Positions 20,101-31,239 of a stretch of 46,079 nucleotides of DNA are shown here, in pieces. The stretch's first letter is position 1. Every line of letters starts with the position of its first letter. The notes below the pieces were generated by a model, which was not told the origin of the DNA, did no database searches, and saw only the letters and a list, made by a program, of their open reading frames with translations. Origin of the DNA: Gallionellales bacterium RIFCSPLOWO2_02_FULL_57_47 (GTDB taxonomy: Bacteria > Pseudomonadota > Gammaproteobacteria > Burkholderiales > Gallionellaceae); contig MGWZ01000052.1 in NCBI GenBank assembly GCA_001801175.1, positions 1 to 46,079 of the forward strand. The letters are read 5' to 3'. A program made the translations under genes and the position numbers.

Positions 20101-20964
20101 ATGACTCTTCTCGAACGCTTAACGCTTTACATTCAGCTCACCCGGCTTAATCGCCCCATTGGTATTCTGCTGCTGCTATGGCCGACGCTGTGGGGAGTGT
20201 GGATTGCGGGTAACGGGTATCCGTCGTGGCATATCGTGCTCATCTTCCTGCTCGGCACTGCGCTAATGCGCTCTGCCGGATGCGTCATCAATGATTACGC
20301 TGACCGTCACATCGACAAACACGTCAAACGCACCCGGGAACGTCCCATCACCAGCGGAAGCATCGCACCCGGTGAGGCGCTATGGTTGGCAGCCGCGCTT
20401 GCGCTGGCCGCTTTTCTGCTTATTCTTCCGCTCAATACGCTGACGCTGCTGCTTTCCGTTCCTGCGGTGCTGCTCGCCGCCAGCTATCCGTTCACCAAAC
20501 GCTTTTTCGCAATTCCCCAAGCCCATCTCGGCATCGCATTCGGCTTTGGCATACCGATGGCGTTCGCCGCGCAACTAGGCAGCGTACCGCCGGTGGCGTG
20601 GCTATTGCTCATTGCCAATGTGTTTTGGGCGATTGCCTATGATACCGAATACGCGATGGTGGACAGGGATGATGACGTCCATCTCGGCATCCACTCCTCC
20701 GCAATATTTTTTGGCAAATACGATGTGGCTGCGGTGATGGCTTGCTACGGCATCGCCCTGATACTGCTCGCGGTGTCAGGGCAGATGGCGGGGCGTGGCT
20801 GGATTTATTATGCGGGATTGCTGGCAGCGGCGGGCATTGCGCTTTACCACTACACGCTGATCAGACACCGCGGTCGTGAAGCCTGTTTCGCAGCGTTCCT
20901 GCATAACAACTGGTTTGGCGCAGCGGTGTTTGCCGGCATCGGCATCGATTATCTATTAGCATGA
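20101..20964 (+). CDS. ubiA: 4-hydroxybenzoate octaprenyltransferase
   Basis: 287 residues, the standard UbiA length. An integral membrane prenyltransferase that joins the polyprenyl chain to 4-hydroxybenzoate in ubiquinone synthesis. Both Asp-rich motifs are present: [15 protein letters not shown] (about 64-78) and [13 protein letters not shown] (about 180-192), separated by hydrophobic helices. ubiC, often the neighbour, is absent from the window. The stop codon overlaps the ATG of a methyltransferase remnant (ATGA), so ubiA once headed a coupled pair. Confidence 0.97.
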   Translation: MTLLERLTLYIQLTRLNRPIGILLLLWPTLWGVWIAGNGYPSWHIVLIFLLGTALMRSAGCVINDYADRHIDKHVKRTRERPITSGSIAPGEALWLAAALALAAFLLILPLNTLTLLLSVPAVLLAASYPFTKRFFAIPQAHLGIAFGFGIPMAFAAQLGSVPPVAWLLLIANVFWAIAYDTEYAMVDRDDDVHLGIHSSAIFFGKYDVAAVMACYGIALILLAVSGQMAGRGWIYYAGLLAAAGIALYHYTLIRHRGREACFAAFLHNNWFGAAVFAGIGIDYLLA

Positions 20965-21303
20965 ACAGTCACACGCGGCCTTACCGCGATAATCCGTTGC
21001 TCAGATTGAGCTACAGCCTGATCGCACCGCTCTATGACCTGGCTATTTCGCTACTGCTGCTGAAAGCGCGCACCCGGTCGCTGCAATCCTTGCCCGCCGA
21101 TCTGACGGCAAGAGTGTTGTTAAGCCGCGCAGGTTTGAAGGTTGACCGGGTGCTGGGAGATAGCAAGCGCCGTTCGCCGATGCCCAGTTCGATCATGTGG
21201 TGCAGCATCTGATCGTCGCCGTCGTGCCGCAACCCGCACAGAAGCTGCTCGTGTGCTCAAGCCCGGTGGCTGGTTTCGCAACATTGTGCTGCAAAAGTTC
21301 TGA
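20961..21303 (+). pseudogene. decayed class I SAM methyltransferase (UbiE-like)
   Basis: The ATG overlaps the ubiA stop and opens a credible N-terminus (NPLLRLSYSLIAPLYDL, KARTRSLQSLP) as in small UbiE/PEMT-like methyltransferases. The SAM-binding motif I is only a stub (RVLLSRAG). The frame then runs straight into GDSKR and ends at a false stop at 21210-21212. The real continuation is in other frames: FADAQFDHVVQHLIVAVVPQP (about 21173-21235) in one, and AARVLKPGGWFRNIV (21244-21288) in another, ending TGA at 21301. So there is an internal deletion plus at least two frameshifts. Function is almost certainly lost. Confidence 0.75.
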
Positions 21304-21456
21304 TGCTGGCCTGGCATAACAGCTTGAAGCTTCAGGTTTATGCATTTCAATTCGGGTAATAACTAATCTCACTGAATCCTGCAAGCGTATCATTCCCCCT
21401 GGTTGTGCTAGACTTTTGGCTCGCTACCAATTTCTGTACTTCTTTATCGGGCAATC

Positions 21457-21966
21457 ATGGCTTTCATACGCGGAATTTTTGATCGTATCGTGTTAGTGGT
21501 GGGTATCGTCACGGCAGGCTGTATTCCAAGCTTCATTTCACAGTATCGGCAACGCGTTGGCGGTCGGCTCGATCAGGTTCTTCAGGATCTTGAGCCCTTC
21601 CAGCAAATTGCCAATCAATATCACCATGGCAGCCTTAAGGAACTGATTCAACATCACCTTAACAGTTCTGATACCACCTTTCGCGATGAGGGCGCGGCAT
21701 TGCATGCCATGGTAAGTGCTGCCGAACAATTAAGGCGTGCCCTCCAGGCTCTCAATACCGACTTGTTCCATCAGCTGAGTTATCTGCTTACCGGCGGATT
21801 GGATCCGCACATTGCACGAGCGGCATGGGAAATATATACACCCTCTTTTAACCTGACATTTGAAAGCGTTGTGTTTGGTTCTATCGTTGGCGTTTTGATA
21901 TGGCTGGTATTTCTTTTAATCTGGTACATCTTCGCCCGGCTTATAAATATTCTTGGCGCACGATAA
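21457..21966 (+). CDS. membrane protein, DUF2937-like
   Basis: 169 residues with a hydrophobic segment near the N-terminus (about 10-28) and a long one near the C-terminus (about 137-165). Between them is a soluble region (QYRQRVGGRLDQVLQDLEPFQQIANQYH and following) that should be helical. The pattern, FxxxYxxR then a Q-rich amphipathic region and a C-terminal membrane segment, resembles the DUF2937 family, whose function is unknown. The assignment is from memory. It ends about 75 bases before a bidirectional terminator shared with the ATP synthase operon. Confidence 0.6.
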   Translation: MAFIRGIFDRIVLVVGIVTAGCIPSFISQYRQRVGGRLDQVLQDLEPFQQIANQYHHGSLKELIQHHLNSSDTTFRDEGAALHAMVSAAEQLRRALQALNTDLFHQLSYLLTGGLDPHIARAAWEIYTPSFNLTFESVVFGSIVGVLIWLVFLLIWYIFARLINILGAR

Positions 21967-22039
21967 CCGCCTGCGGCGTCCGTTAACCATCCGGAGATCA
22001 TGGCGGTTATGAACGCGTTGAAAGGCGCAAATAACCAAC

Positions 22040-22065
22040 AAAAAAGCAGCCGAAGCTGCTTTTTT
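22040..22065. terminator. bidirectional Rho-independent terminator
   Basis: AAAAAAGCAGC, loop CGAA, GCTGCTTTTTT: an 11-bp palindrome whose A and T runs give a T-tract on either strand. It lies 74 bases after the DUF2937-like gene (+) and 18 bases after atpC (minus), and so ends both. Confidence 0.9.
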
Positions 22066-22082
22066 GTGTTTGTTGCACGGGT

Positions 22083-22511
22083 TTAATGCCCGACTTGTTT
22101 GCGCAGTTGCTGGATCGCGCGCAACTGAGCGATGGCTTCCACCAGTTCGGCTTGTGCCTGAGCGTAGTCGATGTCGGAAGCGCGGTTCTTGATCGCGTCT
22201 TCCGCCGCCCTTTTCGCATCCAATGCTCGCGCCTCATCCAGGTCACCGCCGCGTATCGCGGTGTCAGCCAGGATGGTCACCACGCCGGGCTGCACTTCAA
22301 GCATACCGCCTGAAACATAGATGAGCTCTTCCTGCTCCTGGTCCGGACGCTTGATTCTGACCGAGCCCGGTTTGATGCGCGTCATCAATGCGGAATGGCG
22401 CGGATAGATGCCCAGTTCGCCCATTTCACCGGGAACCACCACCACTTCTGCCAGACCGGAGAAGAGGGACTCTTCCGCGCTAACTACATCAACATGTATG
22501 GTCATTGCCAT
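22083..22511 (-). CDS. atpC: F-type ATP synthase subunit epsilon
   Basis: 142 residues. Rotor-stalk subunit of F1 that couples and inhibits ATPase activity. An N-terminal beta-sandwich ([44 protein letters not shown]) is followed by a C-terminal helical hairpin (about 90-140). GGAG lies 5 bases before the ATG at 22511; a second ATG two codons later is possible. It is the last gene of the atp operon, 18 bases after atpD, and is followed by the terminator. Confidence 0.96.
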   Translation of the reverse strand: MAMTIHVDVVSAEESLFSGLAEVVVVPGEMGELGIYPRHSALMTRIKPGSVRIKRPDQEQEELIYVSGGMLEVQPGVVTILADTAIRGGDLDEARALDAKRAAEDAIKNRASDIDYAQAQAELVEAIAQLRAIQQLRKQVGH

Positions 22512-22529
22512 GGTTGCTCCAAATAATGA

Positions 22530-23969
<1,440 letters not shown>

Positions 23970-24002
23970 TTAATTTTGTAATTTGCCGCTGTAATCAATT
24001 AA

Positions 24003-24246
24003 CCAACTGCTGCCGCGCTTGAAGATTTGGTCTCGTCATAACGTTCACTCCGCCTGTCCTGAGCTTGTCGAAGGGCTCACATTAGCCTCGCCCAATCTTG
24101 CGCGTCCGGCATCATCCAACTGCTGCCGCGCCTTGAAGATTTGGTCTCGTCATAACGTTCACTTCGCCTGTCCTGAGCTTGTCGAAGGGCTCATATTAGC
24201 CTCGCCCAATCTTGCGCGTCCGGCATCATCCAACTGCTGCCGCGCC
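24003..24246. repeat. 113/114-bp tandem duplication carrying a REP-like motif
   Basis: Two near-identical units (24003-24115 and 24116-24229) differ by one indel (GCGCTTGAAG versus GCGCCTTGAAG) and a few substitutions. The first 17 bases of a third copy (24230-24246) are the 3' coding end of atpG. Each unit contains CCTGTCCTGAGCTTGTCGAA, a short palindrome-forming motif common in many bacterial genomes, foldable as TGAGCTT-GTCG-AAGggCTCA. The duplication therefore copied the last codons of atpG together with the downstream repeat. Confidence 0.9.
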
Positions 24247-25092
24247 GCTGACGATTTCCGAGATTTCTCGGGTAATGGCCGCCTGGCGTGCCTTGTTGTA
24301 TACCAGCTTGAGCTCGCCGATCACGCTCTTTGCGTTATCCGATGCGGCCTTCATCGCTACCATCCGCGCGCTCTGTTCGGAAGCCATATTCTCCACGATA
24401 GACTGGTAAACCAGCGACTCAATGTAGCGCACCAGCAGTTCATCAATCACCTGCTTGGCATCCGGTTCGTAGATATAGTCCCAGCTGCCCTTGGCGGTCC
24501 CCATCTGCTCACCGGTCAGCGGCAGCAATTGCTCGACGCACGGCTCCTGCTTCATGGTATTGACGAAGTGGTTGTAGCTCAGATAGAGGGCATCAATTTC
24601 CCCTGCCGCATAGGCATCCAGCATCACCTTCACGGCACCGATCAGCTTTTCGATGTGCGGCGTATCACCCAACCCAGTCAGGTTGGATTTGACCTTGGCG
24701 CCGATACGCGACATGAAACCCAGACCCTTGTTGCCGATCGGGCAAACCATGATGCCTTTGCCCTCGCCTTCCCAATCCTTCATGCGGCTAACCGCGAGAC
24801 GCAGGACGTTGGTATTCAAGCCGCCGCACAAACCCTTGTCGGAAGTCACAATGATCATGCCGACGTTTTTGATATCTTCGCGTTTAGCCAGGAATGGGTG
24901 TTTGTATTCCGGGTTGGCGCGCGACAGGTGCGCCGCGACATTGCGAATCTTTTCCGCATAGGGGCGTGCCGCACGCATACGCTCCTGCGCTTTGCGCATC
25001 TTGGCTGCGGCGACCATTTCCATGGCGCGCGTGATCTTGCGTGTATTTTCTACACTTTTGATTTTCGCGCGGATCTCTTTACTGCCAGCCAT
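24226..25092 (-). CDS. atpG: F-type ATP synthase subunit gamma
   Basis: 288 residues. The central rotating shaft of F1. Conserved N-terminal helix ([34 protein letters not shown]), the [12 protein letters not shown] segment (about 84-95), and a C-terminal helix with [35 protein letters not shown]. It lies 13 bases after atpA. The final codons (AAAVG and the TGA) are copied in the downstream tandem duplication, but the gene itself appears intact. Confidence 0.98.
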   Translation of the reverse strand: MAGSKEIRAKIKSVENTRKITRAMEMVAAAKMRKAQERMRAARPYAEKIRNVAAHLSRANPEYKHPFLAKREDIKNVGMIIVTSDKGLCGGLNTNVLRLAVSRMKDWEGEGKGIMVCPIGNKGLGFMSRIGAKVKSNLTGLGDTPHIEKLIGAVKVMLDAYAAGEIDALYLSYNHFVNTMKQEPCVEQLLPLTGEQMGTAKGSWDYIYEPDAKQVIDELLVRYIESLVYQSIVENMASEQSARMVAMKAASDNAKSVIGELKLVYNKARQAAITREISEIVSGAAAVG

Positions 25093-25105
25093 TTCTCACC
25101 CCGCC

Positions 25106-26647
25106 TTAATAAACAGCTGTTGCCTTGAAGGCCTCAATCGCCGCAGACAACAGTTTTTCGTTGTCGGCATTCAGATCCTTGCTGGACTCAATCCCATCCA
25201 TCAGGCTCTTGTTATTGGATTTCAGGTAAGTGTGCAGTGCCAACTCAAACGCCAGCGCCTTGGGTACTGCCACGTCATCGAAGTAGCCCTTGTTGACGGA
25301 GAACAGCGTGACGGCCATTTCTGCAACCGACAGCGGGCAGTATTGCAACTGCTTCATCAATTCGGTCACCATGCGGCCGCGCTCCAACTGCTTGCGGGTT
25401 GCCTCGTCCAGATCAGAAGCGAACTGCGCGAAGGCTGCCAATTCACGGTACTGCGCCAGCGCCAGCCGCACGCCGCCGCCAAGCTTCTTGATCACCTTGG
25501 TTTGCGCCGCGCCGCCTACGCGGGACACCGAAACACCGGCGTTGATCGCAGGACGGATACCGGCGTTGAACAAGTCGGTTTCCAGGAATATCTGGCCGTC
25601 GGTAATGGAAATCACGTTGGTCGGCACGAAGGCGGACACGTCGCCCGCTTGCGTTTCGATGATCGGCAATGCGGTCAGCGAGCCGGTCTTGCCCTTGACT
25701 TCGCCCTTGGTGAAGGCTTCCACATAGTCGGCATTGACGCGCGCCGCACGTTCCAGCAAACGGGAGTGCAGATAGAATACGTCGCCGGGATAGGCTTCAC
25801 GGCCCGGCGGACGACGCAGCAACAGGGAGATTTGTCGGTATGCCCAGGCTTGCTTGGTCAGATCGTCATAGACAATCAGCGCGTCCTGTCCGCGATCGCG
25901 GAAATATTCGCCCATGGTGCAACCTGCATAGGGCGCCAGAAACTGCATCGCGGCGGAATCCGAAGCGGTTGCTGCGACCACGATGGTGTAACCCAGCGCA
26001 CCGTGTTCTTCCAGCTTGCGCACCACGTTGGCGATGGTTGAAGCTTTTTGACCAATCGCCACATAAACGCAGGTCATGTTCTGACCCTTCTGGTTGATGA
26101 TGGCATCCACCGCCACGGCTGTCTTGCCGGTCTGGCGGTCGCCGATGATCAGTTCACGCTGACCGCGACCGACCGGAACCATCGAGTCGATCGATTTCAA
26201 GCCGGTTTGTACCGGTTGATCAACCGACTTACGAGCGATCACCCCCGGCGCTACTTTTTCGATCTTGTCGGTCAACTTGGCGTTGATCGGGCCCTTGCCG
26301 TCGATTGGCTGGCCCAGCGCATCCACAACACGACCGCACAATTCCGGACCAACCGGTACTTCCAGAATTCGGCCGGTACACTTGACCGTGTCGCCTTCGG
26401 TGATGTGCTCGTATTCACCCAGCACCACCACACCGACAGAATCACGCTCCAAATTAAGCGCCAAACCAAAGGTATTGCCGGGGAATTCCAGCATTTCACC
26501 CTGCATTACATCGGAAAGACCGTGCACACGAACGATACCGTCGGTCACGCTGACTACCGTACCTTCGGTGCGCGCTTGCGTCAGCGCCTCAAAATTATCA
26601 ATGCGGCTGCGAATCAAACTGCTGATTTCAGAAGGGTTGAGCTTCAT
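25106..26647 (-). CDS. atpA: F-type ATP synthase subunit alpha
   Basis: 513 residues, as in E. coli. The non-catalytic, regulatory nucleotide-binding subunit of F1. It begins [18 protein letters not shown], with P-loop [10 protein letters not shown] (about 169-178), the [17 protein letters not shown]alker B region (about 260) and [11 protein letters not shown]. 30 bases separate it from atpH upstream and 13 from atpG downstream. Confidence 0.98.
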   Translation of the reverse strand: MKLNPSEISSLIRSRIDNFEALTQARTEGTVVSVTDGIVRVHGLSDVMQGEMLEFPGNTFGLALNLERDSVGVVVLGEYEHITEGDTVKCTGRILEVPVGPELCGRVVDALGQPIDGKGPINAKLTDKIEKVAPGVIARKSVDQPVQTGLKSIDSMVPVGRGQRELIIGDRQTGKTAVAVDAIINQKGQNMTCVYVAIGQKASTIANVVRKLEEHGALGYTIVVAATASDSAAMQFLAPYAGCTMGEYFRDRGQDALIVYDDLTKQAWAYRQISLLLRRPPGREAYPGDVFYLHSRLLERAARVNADYVEAFTKGEVKGKTGSLTALPIIETQAGDVSAFVPTNVISITDGQIFLETDLFNAGIRPAINAGVSVSRVGGAAQTKVIKKLGGGVRLALAQYRELAAFAQFASDLDEATRKQLERGRMVTELMKQLQYCPLSVAEMAVTLFSVNKGYFDDVAVPKALAFELALHTYLKSNNKSLMDGIESSKDLNADNEKLLSAAIEAFKATAVY

Positions 26648-26677
26648 CTGGATTTCCTTATCTTGATAAATCTATTT

Positions 26678-27211
26678 TCAGGCAAGAGCTTTTGCCATTT
26701 CGCCAAGGCGGGTGCGCGCTGAGCCATCGATCACCTTGTCTCCGGCACGGATCACTATGCCGCCGAGTAATTCTTTATTGACTTTACAGACCAGCTTGAT
26801 TTCCCGGCCCATGCGCGCTTTCAGCGAACTGACGATTTTTTCTTGTTGCGTGGCTGACAGTTCAAACGCGGAGTCCACTACCACATTCACGGTTTTTTCC
26901 GCTTCCGCACGCAGATTTTCAAAGATTGCGACAATTTCCGGCAATATCAGCAGGCGTTGATTGTCCACCAGCAAGCGAATGAAATTGCGCTGCTGGGCTT
27001 TTGCCTGGCTACCCAGCAAACCCTCCATCAGGCTTTCGAGTTGCTGCTTGGCTACCCGTTGGCTGGTGACTACTGCGCGAACTTCCGGATAGCAAACTGC
27101 CTCGGCGAGAGACTGCAATGACTCCGCCCAGCCTTTCAAGTCCGACAGCTTTTGCGCTTCTTCAAATGCCGCCTGTGCGTAAGGCCGGGCTATGGTGATG
27201 GCTTCAGACAT
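26678..27211 (-). CDS. atpH: F-type ATP synthase subunit delta
   Basis: 177 residues (E. coli 177). Peripheral-stalk subunit holding the F1 crown to subunit b. The N-terminal six-helix domain starts TIARPYAQAAFEEAQ. The C-terminal part has VVDSAFELSATQQEKIVSSLKARMGREI and ends GGIVIRAGDKVIDGSARTRL, the family signature. It lies 5 bases after atpF. Confidence 0.97.
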   Translation of the reverse strand: MSEAITIARPYAQAAFEEAQKLSDLKGWAESLQSLAEAVCYPEVRAVVTSQRVAKQQLESLMEGLLGSQAKAQQRNFIRLLVDNQRLLILPEIVAIFENLRAEAEKTVNVVVDSAFELSATQQEKIVSSLKARMGREIKLVCKVNKELLGGIVIRAGDKVIDGSARTRLGEMAKALA

Positions 27212-27216
27212 GGCGT

Positions 27217-27687
27217 TCAGATTTCCGCAACCAATTTGTCGAGCAAATCATTGTGCGCCTTGGCATCAATTTCACGACCGAGAATTTTGCCCGCGCCGGC
27301 AAGCGCAATTGCCGACACATGGGTCCGCAATTGCTCCCTGGCACGAAACACTTCCTGATCAATTTCAGCCTTGGCGCCCAAGATGATGCGATCGCCTTCT
27401 ATCTTGGCCTGCGCCTTGGCTGCTTCGACAATTTCACTGGCGCGTTTTTCGCCATGGCTTACTATCTCGCCGGCCTTTTCTTTTGCTTCCCGCAAAATTT
27501 CCGCAGAACGCTTGCCGGCCAGTTCCAGGTCGAGCTTCGCCCGCTCGGCATACGCCAAGCCATCTGCAATAGTCTTTTGACGCGACTCGATTGCCGCCAG
27601 CAATGGCGGCCAGACGAACTTCACGGTAAACCATATCAAGATGGCAAACGACAGTGCCTGCGAAAACATTGTCAGGTTAATGTTCAT
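27217..27687 (-). CDS. atpF: F-type ATP synthase subunit b
   Basis: 156 residues, identical in length to E. coli b. One N-terminal membrane helix (about 5-26, LTMFSQALSFAILIWFTVKFVWPPL) and then a long charged coiled coil (about 30-150) rich in A, E, K and R. It forms the peripheral stalk as a dimer. It follows atpE after 41 bases and precedes atpH by 5. Confidence 0.97.
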   Translation of the reverse strand: MNINLTMFSQALSFAILIWFTVKFVWPPLLAAIESRQKTIADGLAYAERAKLDLELAGKRSAEILREAKEKAGEIVSHGEKRASEIVEAAKAQAKIEGDRIILGAKAEIDQEVFRAREQLRTHVSAIALAGAGKILGREIDAKAHNDLLDKLVAEI

Positions 27688-27728
27688 TTCGATTCCTTAC
27701 GCTGGATTGCGCTACACGCAACGGTCAA

Positions 27729-28058
<330 letters not shown>

Positions 28059-28871
28059 TTAGTGGCTTTCGTGCGCCATCGCGATGTAAACAACCGTCAG
28101 CATCATGAAAATGTATGCTTGTAGCCCCACGATCAGGATATGGAATATCGCCCAGCCCCCGCTGAGCAACGCACCAAAAATTGTTCCAGCCAAACCGGTT
28201 GCAGCCCACATCCCGAGCAACAGAAAGATAATTTCCCCTGCGTACATGTTGCCGAACAAACGCAGCGAGTGGGACAGCGGCTTGGAGACATACTCGACCA
28301 GATTGAGCAGAAAGTTCGCCGGCCAAAGCAGCGGGTGGGCACCGAACGGGGAGCAGAACAATTCATGTGTCCAGCCGCGCAGCCCTTTGACCTTGATGTT
28401 AAAGAAGATCATCAATAACCACACCGATAGCGCAAGTGCGAACGTTGCATTGATGTCGGAAGTAGGCACTGCGCGGAAACGCTCCTGGCCGAATATGTGG
28501 TGATAGACCCATGCCATGATGTCGATAGGCAGGAAGTCCATCGAATTCATGGCGAACACCCAAACAAAAACAGTCAGCGCTGCCGGGGCTACAAATTTAT
28601 GGCGTTCGCCGTGGAAGATGCCTTTGACCTGGTCATCGACGAACTCGACCAGCAGTTCGACAAAAGCCTGGCGCTTGCCGGGAACGCCCGCTGTCGCGCC
28701 ACGCACAACCCACCAAAGAAATCCGAAGATGATCAGGCCGAGCAGGCCGGAAACGGCCAGCGTATCGAAGTTCACGGACCAGAATCCGCCTTCGGCTACC
28801 TGCTTGACGTTAAAGCTTAAATGATGCTCGATGTAACTGGATGGTGTCAGTACTTGTTCAGTGGACATCAC
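28059..28871 (-). CDS. atpB: F-type ATP synthase subunit a
   Basis: 270 residues. Membrane stator subunit forming the proton half-channels against the c-ring. The essential arginine is in [17 protein letters not shown] (about 203), with several hydrophobic helices before and after; the C-terminus [13 protein letters not shown] is typical. The ATG at 28871 overlaps the TGA of atpI (ATGA); a second ATG follows directly. Confidence 0.97.
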   Translation of the reverse strand: MMSTEQVLTPSSYIEHHLSFNVKQVAEGGFWSVNFDTLAVSGLLGLIIFGFLWWVVRGATAGVPGKRQAFVELLVEFVDDQVKGIFHGERHKFVAPAALTVFVWVFAMNSMDFLPIDIMAWVYHHIFGQERFRAVPTSDINATFALALSVWLLMIFFNIKVKGLRGWTHELFCSPFGAHPLLWPANFLLNLVEYVSKPLSHSLRLFGNMYAGEIIFLLLGMWAATGLAGTIFGALLSGGWAIFHILIVGLQAYIFMMLTVVYIAMAHESH

Positions 28872-29302
28872 AAACCCTGCTCGTTATTCTCGTTATACTT
28901 GTTATTCACGGCCCGCAAGCCTGCGCCAGATGCCAGCGCAGAACCCGCCAACCCACCTATCAGGGACAAAGGAACCAGCCCCCGGTAATACTTGAAGGTC
29001 ACCAGCAACAGCAATGCGATTACTAACACCTTGATCGCTTCAGCTTTCAACATTGAAATCAGGATGACACCCGGCGTTAAGCCGTTCAGTCTCCGCGCCA
29101 TCGACATTCCGGCAAACACGCCGATCATTCCGGCATACCCGCCGACAATAACGATCGCCCCCCCTGCAATAGCGGAAATCGCTGCATTCATACCCGAAAC
29201 CAGCAGGGAAATGCCCGAGATGAGTACCGTTATGATGATTTGCCAGCGCGCCGCCTTGCTGAGTGTCTGGCTTATTTTTATGTTTGTTACTTTGTCCATC
29301 AT
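28868..29302 (-). CDS. atpI: ATP synthase assembly protein I
   Basis: 144 residues with four predicted membrane helices (about 22-40, 45-70, 85-105, 110-130). AtpI assists c-ring assembly and is encoded first in many atp operons. Two adjacent ATG codons begin the frame (29302 and 29299). AAGGG at 29306-29310 is 3 bases from the first and 6 from the second, so the second is probably the real start. The ribosome-binding site is within a strong leader hairpin. Confidence 0.85.
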   Translation of the reverse strand: MMDKVTNIKISQTLSKAARWQIIITVLISGISLLVSGMNAAISAIAGGAIVIVGGYAGMIGVFAGMSMARRLNGLTPGVILISMLKAEAIKVLVIALLLLVTFKYYRGLVPLSLIGGLAGSALASGAGLRAVNNKYNENNEQGL

Positions 29303-29336
29303 ATGCCCTTGGGCGTTACTTGTTGGCCTAGGGCAT
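29303..29336 (-). promoter_or_regulatory. leader hairpin covering the atpI ribosome-binding site
   Basis: ATGCCCTTGGGC (29303-29314) and GGCCTAGGGCAT (29325-29336) pair at 10 of 12 positions around a 10-base loop. The paired arm contains the AAGGG Shine-Dalgarno of atpI. The structure would form at once after transcription starts near 29346. Confidence 0.55.
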
Positions 29337-29352
29337 CAAAAAGCCCGCGCAT

Positions 29353-29380
29353 TCTCTACTATTCCTTTGCGGCAAGTCAA
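29353..29380 (-). promoter_or_regulatory. probable promoter of the atp operon
   Basis: On the minus strand TTGACT (29375-29380) and TAGAGA (29353-29358) are separated by 16 bases, a fair sigma-70 match. It lies about 50 bases upstream of atpI. The neighbouring IS remnant starts just beyond the -35 box. Confidence 0.55.
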
Positions 29381-29404
29381 GGGAACCACTAAAAAATATT
29401 GTTA

Positions 29405-29565
29405 GCCCCGAGTAGTAATGTCCGGTTTCTCCCAAATAGAAATGTCCGCTGGTGATTAAACTCACGCCTGTTAAAAACAACGGCGGATTTTTTAATGAAC
29501 CAATCCATGAGTCAAAAAGAAGTGAAGCAAACATCAATTTTGAACCTGCTCAAAGAGAGCAGCCC
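29405..29565 (+). mobile_element. IS remnant (left end and first codons of a transposase)
   Basis: The stretch has two TGTCCG repeats (29419-29424 and 29443-29448) within AATGTCCGGTTTCTCCCAAA, which looks like an IS terminus. It is followed by an ATG at 29507 opening MSQKEVKQTSILNLLKES, like the N-terminus of transposases of the integrase-type/ISNCY group (MSQKEVKRL... pattern). Homology ends about 10 bases before the 3' end of parB. The rest of the element is missing, so it cannot move. Family assignment is from memory and tentative. Confidence 0.5.
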
Positions 29566-29575
29566 ACCAGCCTCT

Positions 29576-30445
29576 TCACTCAACGTATTTGCCTTTTTTG
29601 AGCCTGTTTATAAATTCATCAAGCTGGTCATGATTACTATATTCGATGACCAGTTTGCCACCCCCTTTGTTGCCCGGCTTGATTTCCACACGTGTTCCAA
29701 GGCATGAACTCATTTCTTCCTGCAGCCTTTGAGTGTCGCGGTTGATCTGGTGCACTTTCTTTGGCTTGTCCTTTTCCGGTTCTTGCGTTTGCATCTGCGC
29801 CAGTTTTTCCGCTTCGCGCACTGAAAGCCCTTCCAGAACAATTTTATTGGCCAGAAATATCTGCTGTGCGCTCTCCAGCGACAACAAGGCGCGCGCGTGC
29901 CCCATATCCAGCTTGTTTTCCATCAGCATGCCCTGCACGGCCTGCGGCAACTTGAGCAATCTCAACAAGTTGCTGGCCGCACTGCGCGATCGGCCCACCG
30001 CATCTGCGGCGACTTGATGGGTCATTTTGAATTCGTCGATCAAACGCTGGATGCCGACCGCTTCTTCCAATGGATTCAGATTTTCCCGCTGGATATTTTC
30101 AATCAACGCCATCGCCAGCGCCGCATTGTCCGGAACGCTGCGCACCAGCACTGGCACATGGGTCAACCCCGCCAACTGCGCGGCGCGCCAACGTCTTTCA
30201 CCGGCAATAATTTCATAGCTGCTATCGGCAAGCTGGCGCACCAGAATCGGTTGCATGATCCCCTGCGCTTTGATCGATGACGCCAAGTCGTTCAAGGAGG
30301 CTTCATCCATGTGTGACCGCGGCTGATATTTGCCAGGCTTGAGCAGCGACACATTCAACTCACGCATCACCTCGTCTTTTTCACTATTCCCACCGGACAA
30401 CAAAGCGTCCAGTCCACGCCCCAAACCTTTGTGTAACTTCGCCAT
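29576..30445 (-). CDS. parB: chromosome partitioning protein ParB
   Basis: 289 residues. CTP-dependent DNA clamp that loads at parS and spreads. Order: N-terminal GLGRGLDALL, CTP-binding region with GERRWRAAQLAGL (about 78-90) and ENIQRENLNPLEEA (about 112), helix-turn-helix for parS (about 135-160, MTHQVAADAVGRSRSAASNLLRL), DMGHARALLSL, and a C-terminal dimerisation domain. It lies 11 bases after parA in the usual parAB pair. Two matching parS sites are 4 kb away at 34376 and 34426. Confidence 0.97.
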   Translation of the reverse strand: MAKLHKGLGRGLDALLSGGNSEKDEVMRELNVSLLKPGKYQPRSHMDEASLNDLASSIKAQGIMQPILVRQLADSSYEIIAGERRWRAAQLAGLTHVPVLVRSVPDNAALAMALIENIQRENLNPLEEAVGIQRLIDEFKMTHQVAADAVGRSRSAASNLLRLLKLPQAVQGMLMENKLDMGHARALLSLESAQQIFLANKIVLEGLSVREAEKLAQMQTQEPEKDKPKKVHQINRDTQRLQEEMSSCLGTRVEIKPGNKGGGKLVIEYSNHDQLDEFINRLKKGKYVE

Positions 30446-30456
30446 GATTGCTTCCT

Positions 30457-31239
30457 TTATTCCAGTGCAGCAGGTTGTGCTGTGTTATGCAAAAATTCCC
30501 CTGCCAAAGCCAGATATGCCTGGGTTCCTTTGGATAATTTGTCGTGATACAGCACCGGCACACCATAGCTGGGCGCTTCCGCCAAGCGCACGTTGCGTGG
30601 AATTACCGTGCGATAAACCTTGTCGCCAAAATGTTCCAGCAATTGATCCGAAACTTGTTGAGCCAGGGCGTTGCGCGGATCAAACATGGTGCGTAGCAAC
30701 CCTTCAATTTCAAGTTCTGGATTCAGGTTGGCGCGCACTTTGCGAATGGTATTAACCAGGTCGCTTAACCCTTCAAGCGCATAGTATTCACATTGCATCG
30801 GGATCATTACTGATTTGGCAGCACACAATCCATTCAGCGTCAGCAAATTAAGTGCCGGTGGGCAATCAATCAAAACATAGTCATATTCTGAGTCGACCAG
30901 TTGCAGCGCATCACGCAACCGTGTTTCCCTGCGATCCATGTCGACCAATTCAATTTCTGCGCCTGCCAGGTCCCGGTTGGCCGGCAGTAAATCGTATTTA
31001 CCCGCATCTGCATGTATCCGCGCCTCAGCTATCGTTTTGCTGCCCAACAATACTTCATAAACGCTGGATTGCAAATCGCGCTTGTCCACGCCGCTGCCCA
31101 TCGTGGCATTACCCTGCGGGTCAAGGTCGATCAGCAAAACGCGCTGTTTGGCAACGGCGAGGCTGGCTGCCAGATTCACGCTGGTTGTAGTCTTGCCTAC
31201 CCCGCCTTTCTGGTTGGTAACAGCTAATATTTTAGTCAT
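30457..31239 (-). CDS. parA: chromosome partitioning ATPase ParA (Soj)
   Basis: 260 residues from the ATG at 31239 (MTKILAVTNQKGGVGKTT). The frame is open about 200 bases further up but that part has no family likeness. The deviant Walker A KGGVGKTT (11-18), the Walker A' box LIDLDPQGNATMG (about 40) and DYVLIDCPPALNLLT (about 115) mark a small ParA ATPase that binds DNA and moves ParB-parS complexes. It is followed by parB. Confidence 0.97.
   Translation of the reverse strand: MTKILAVTNQKGGVGKTTTSVNLAASLAVAKQRVLLIDLDPQGNATMGSGVDKRDLQSSVYEVLLGSKTIAEARIHADAGKYDLLPANRDLAGAEIELVDMDRRETRLRDALQLVDSEYDYVLIDCPPALNLLTLNGLCAAKSVMIPMQCEYYALEGLSDLVNTIRKVRANLNPELEIEGLLRTMFDPRNALAQQVSDQLLEHFGDKVYRTVIPRNVRLAEAPSYGVPVLYHDKLSKGTQAYLALAGEFLHNTAQPAALE

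Noticed and set aside
24003-24246. Possible CRISPR array in the atpG-atpD spacer
   Set aside because: There are only two adjacent full units plus a fragment, with no unique spacers and no cas genes. It is a tandem duplication.
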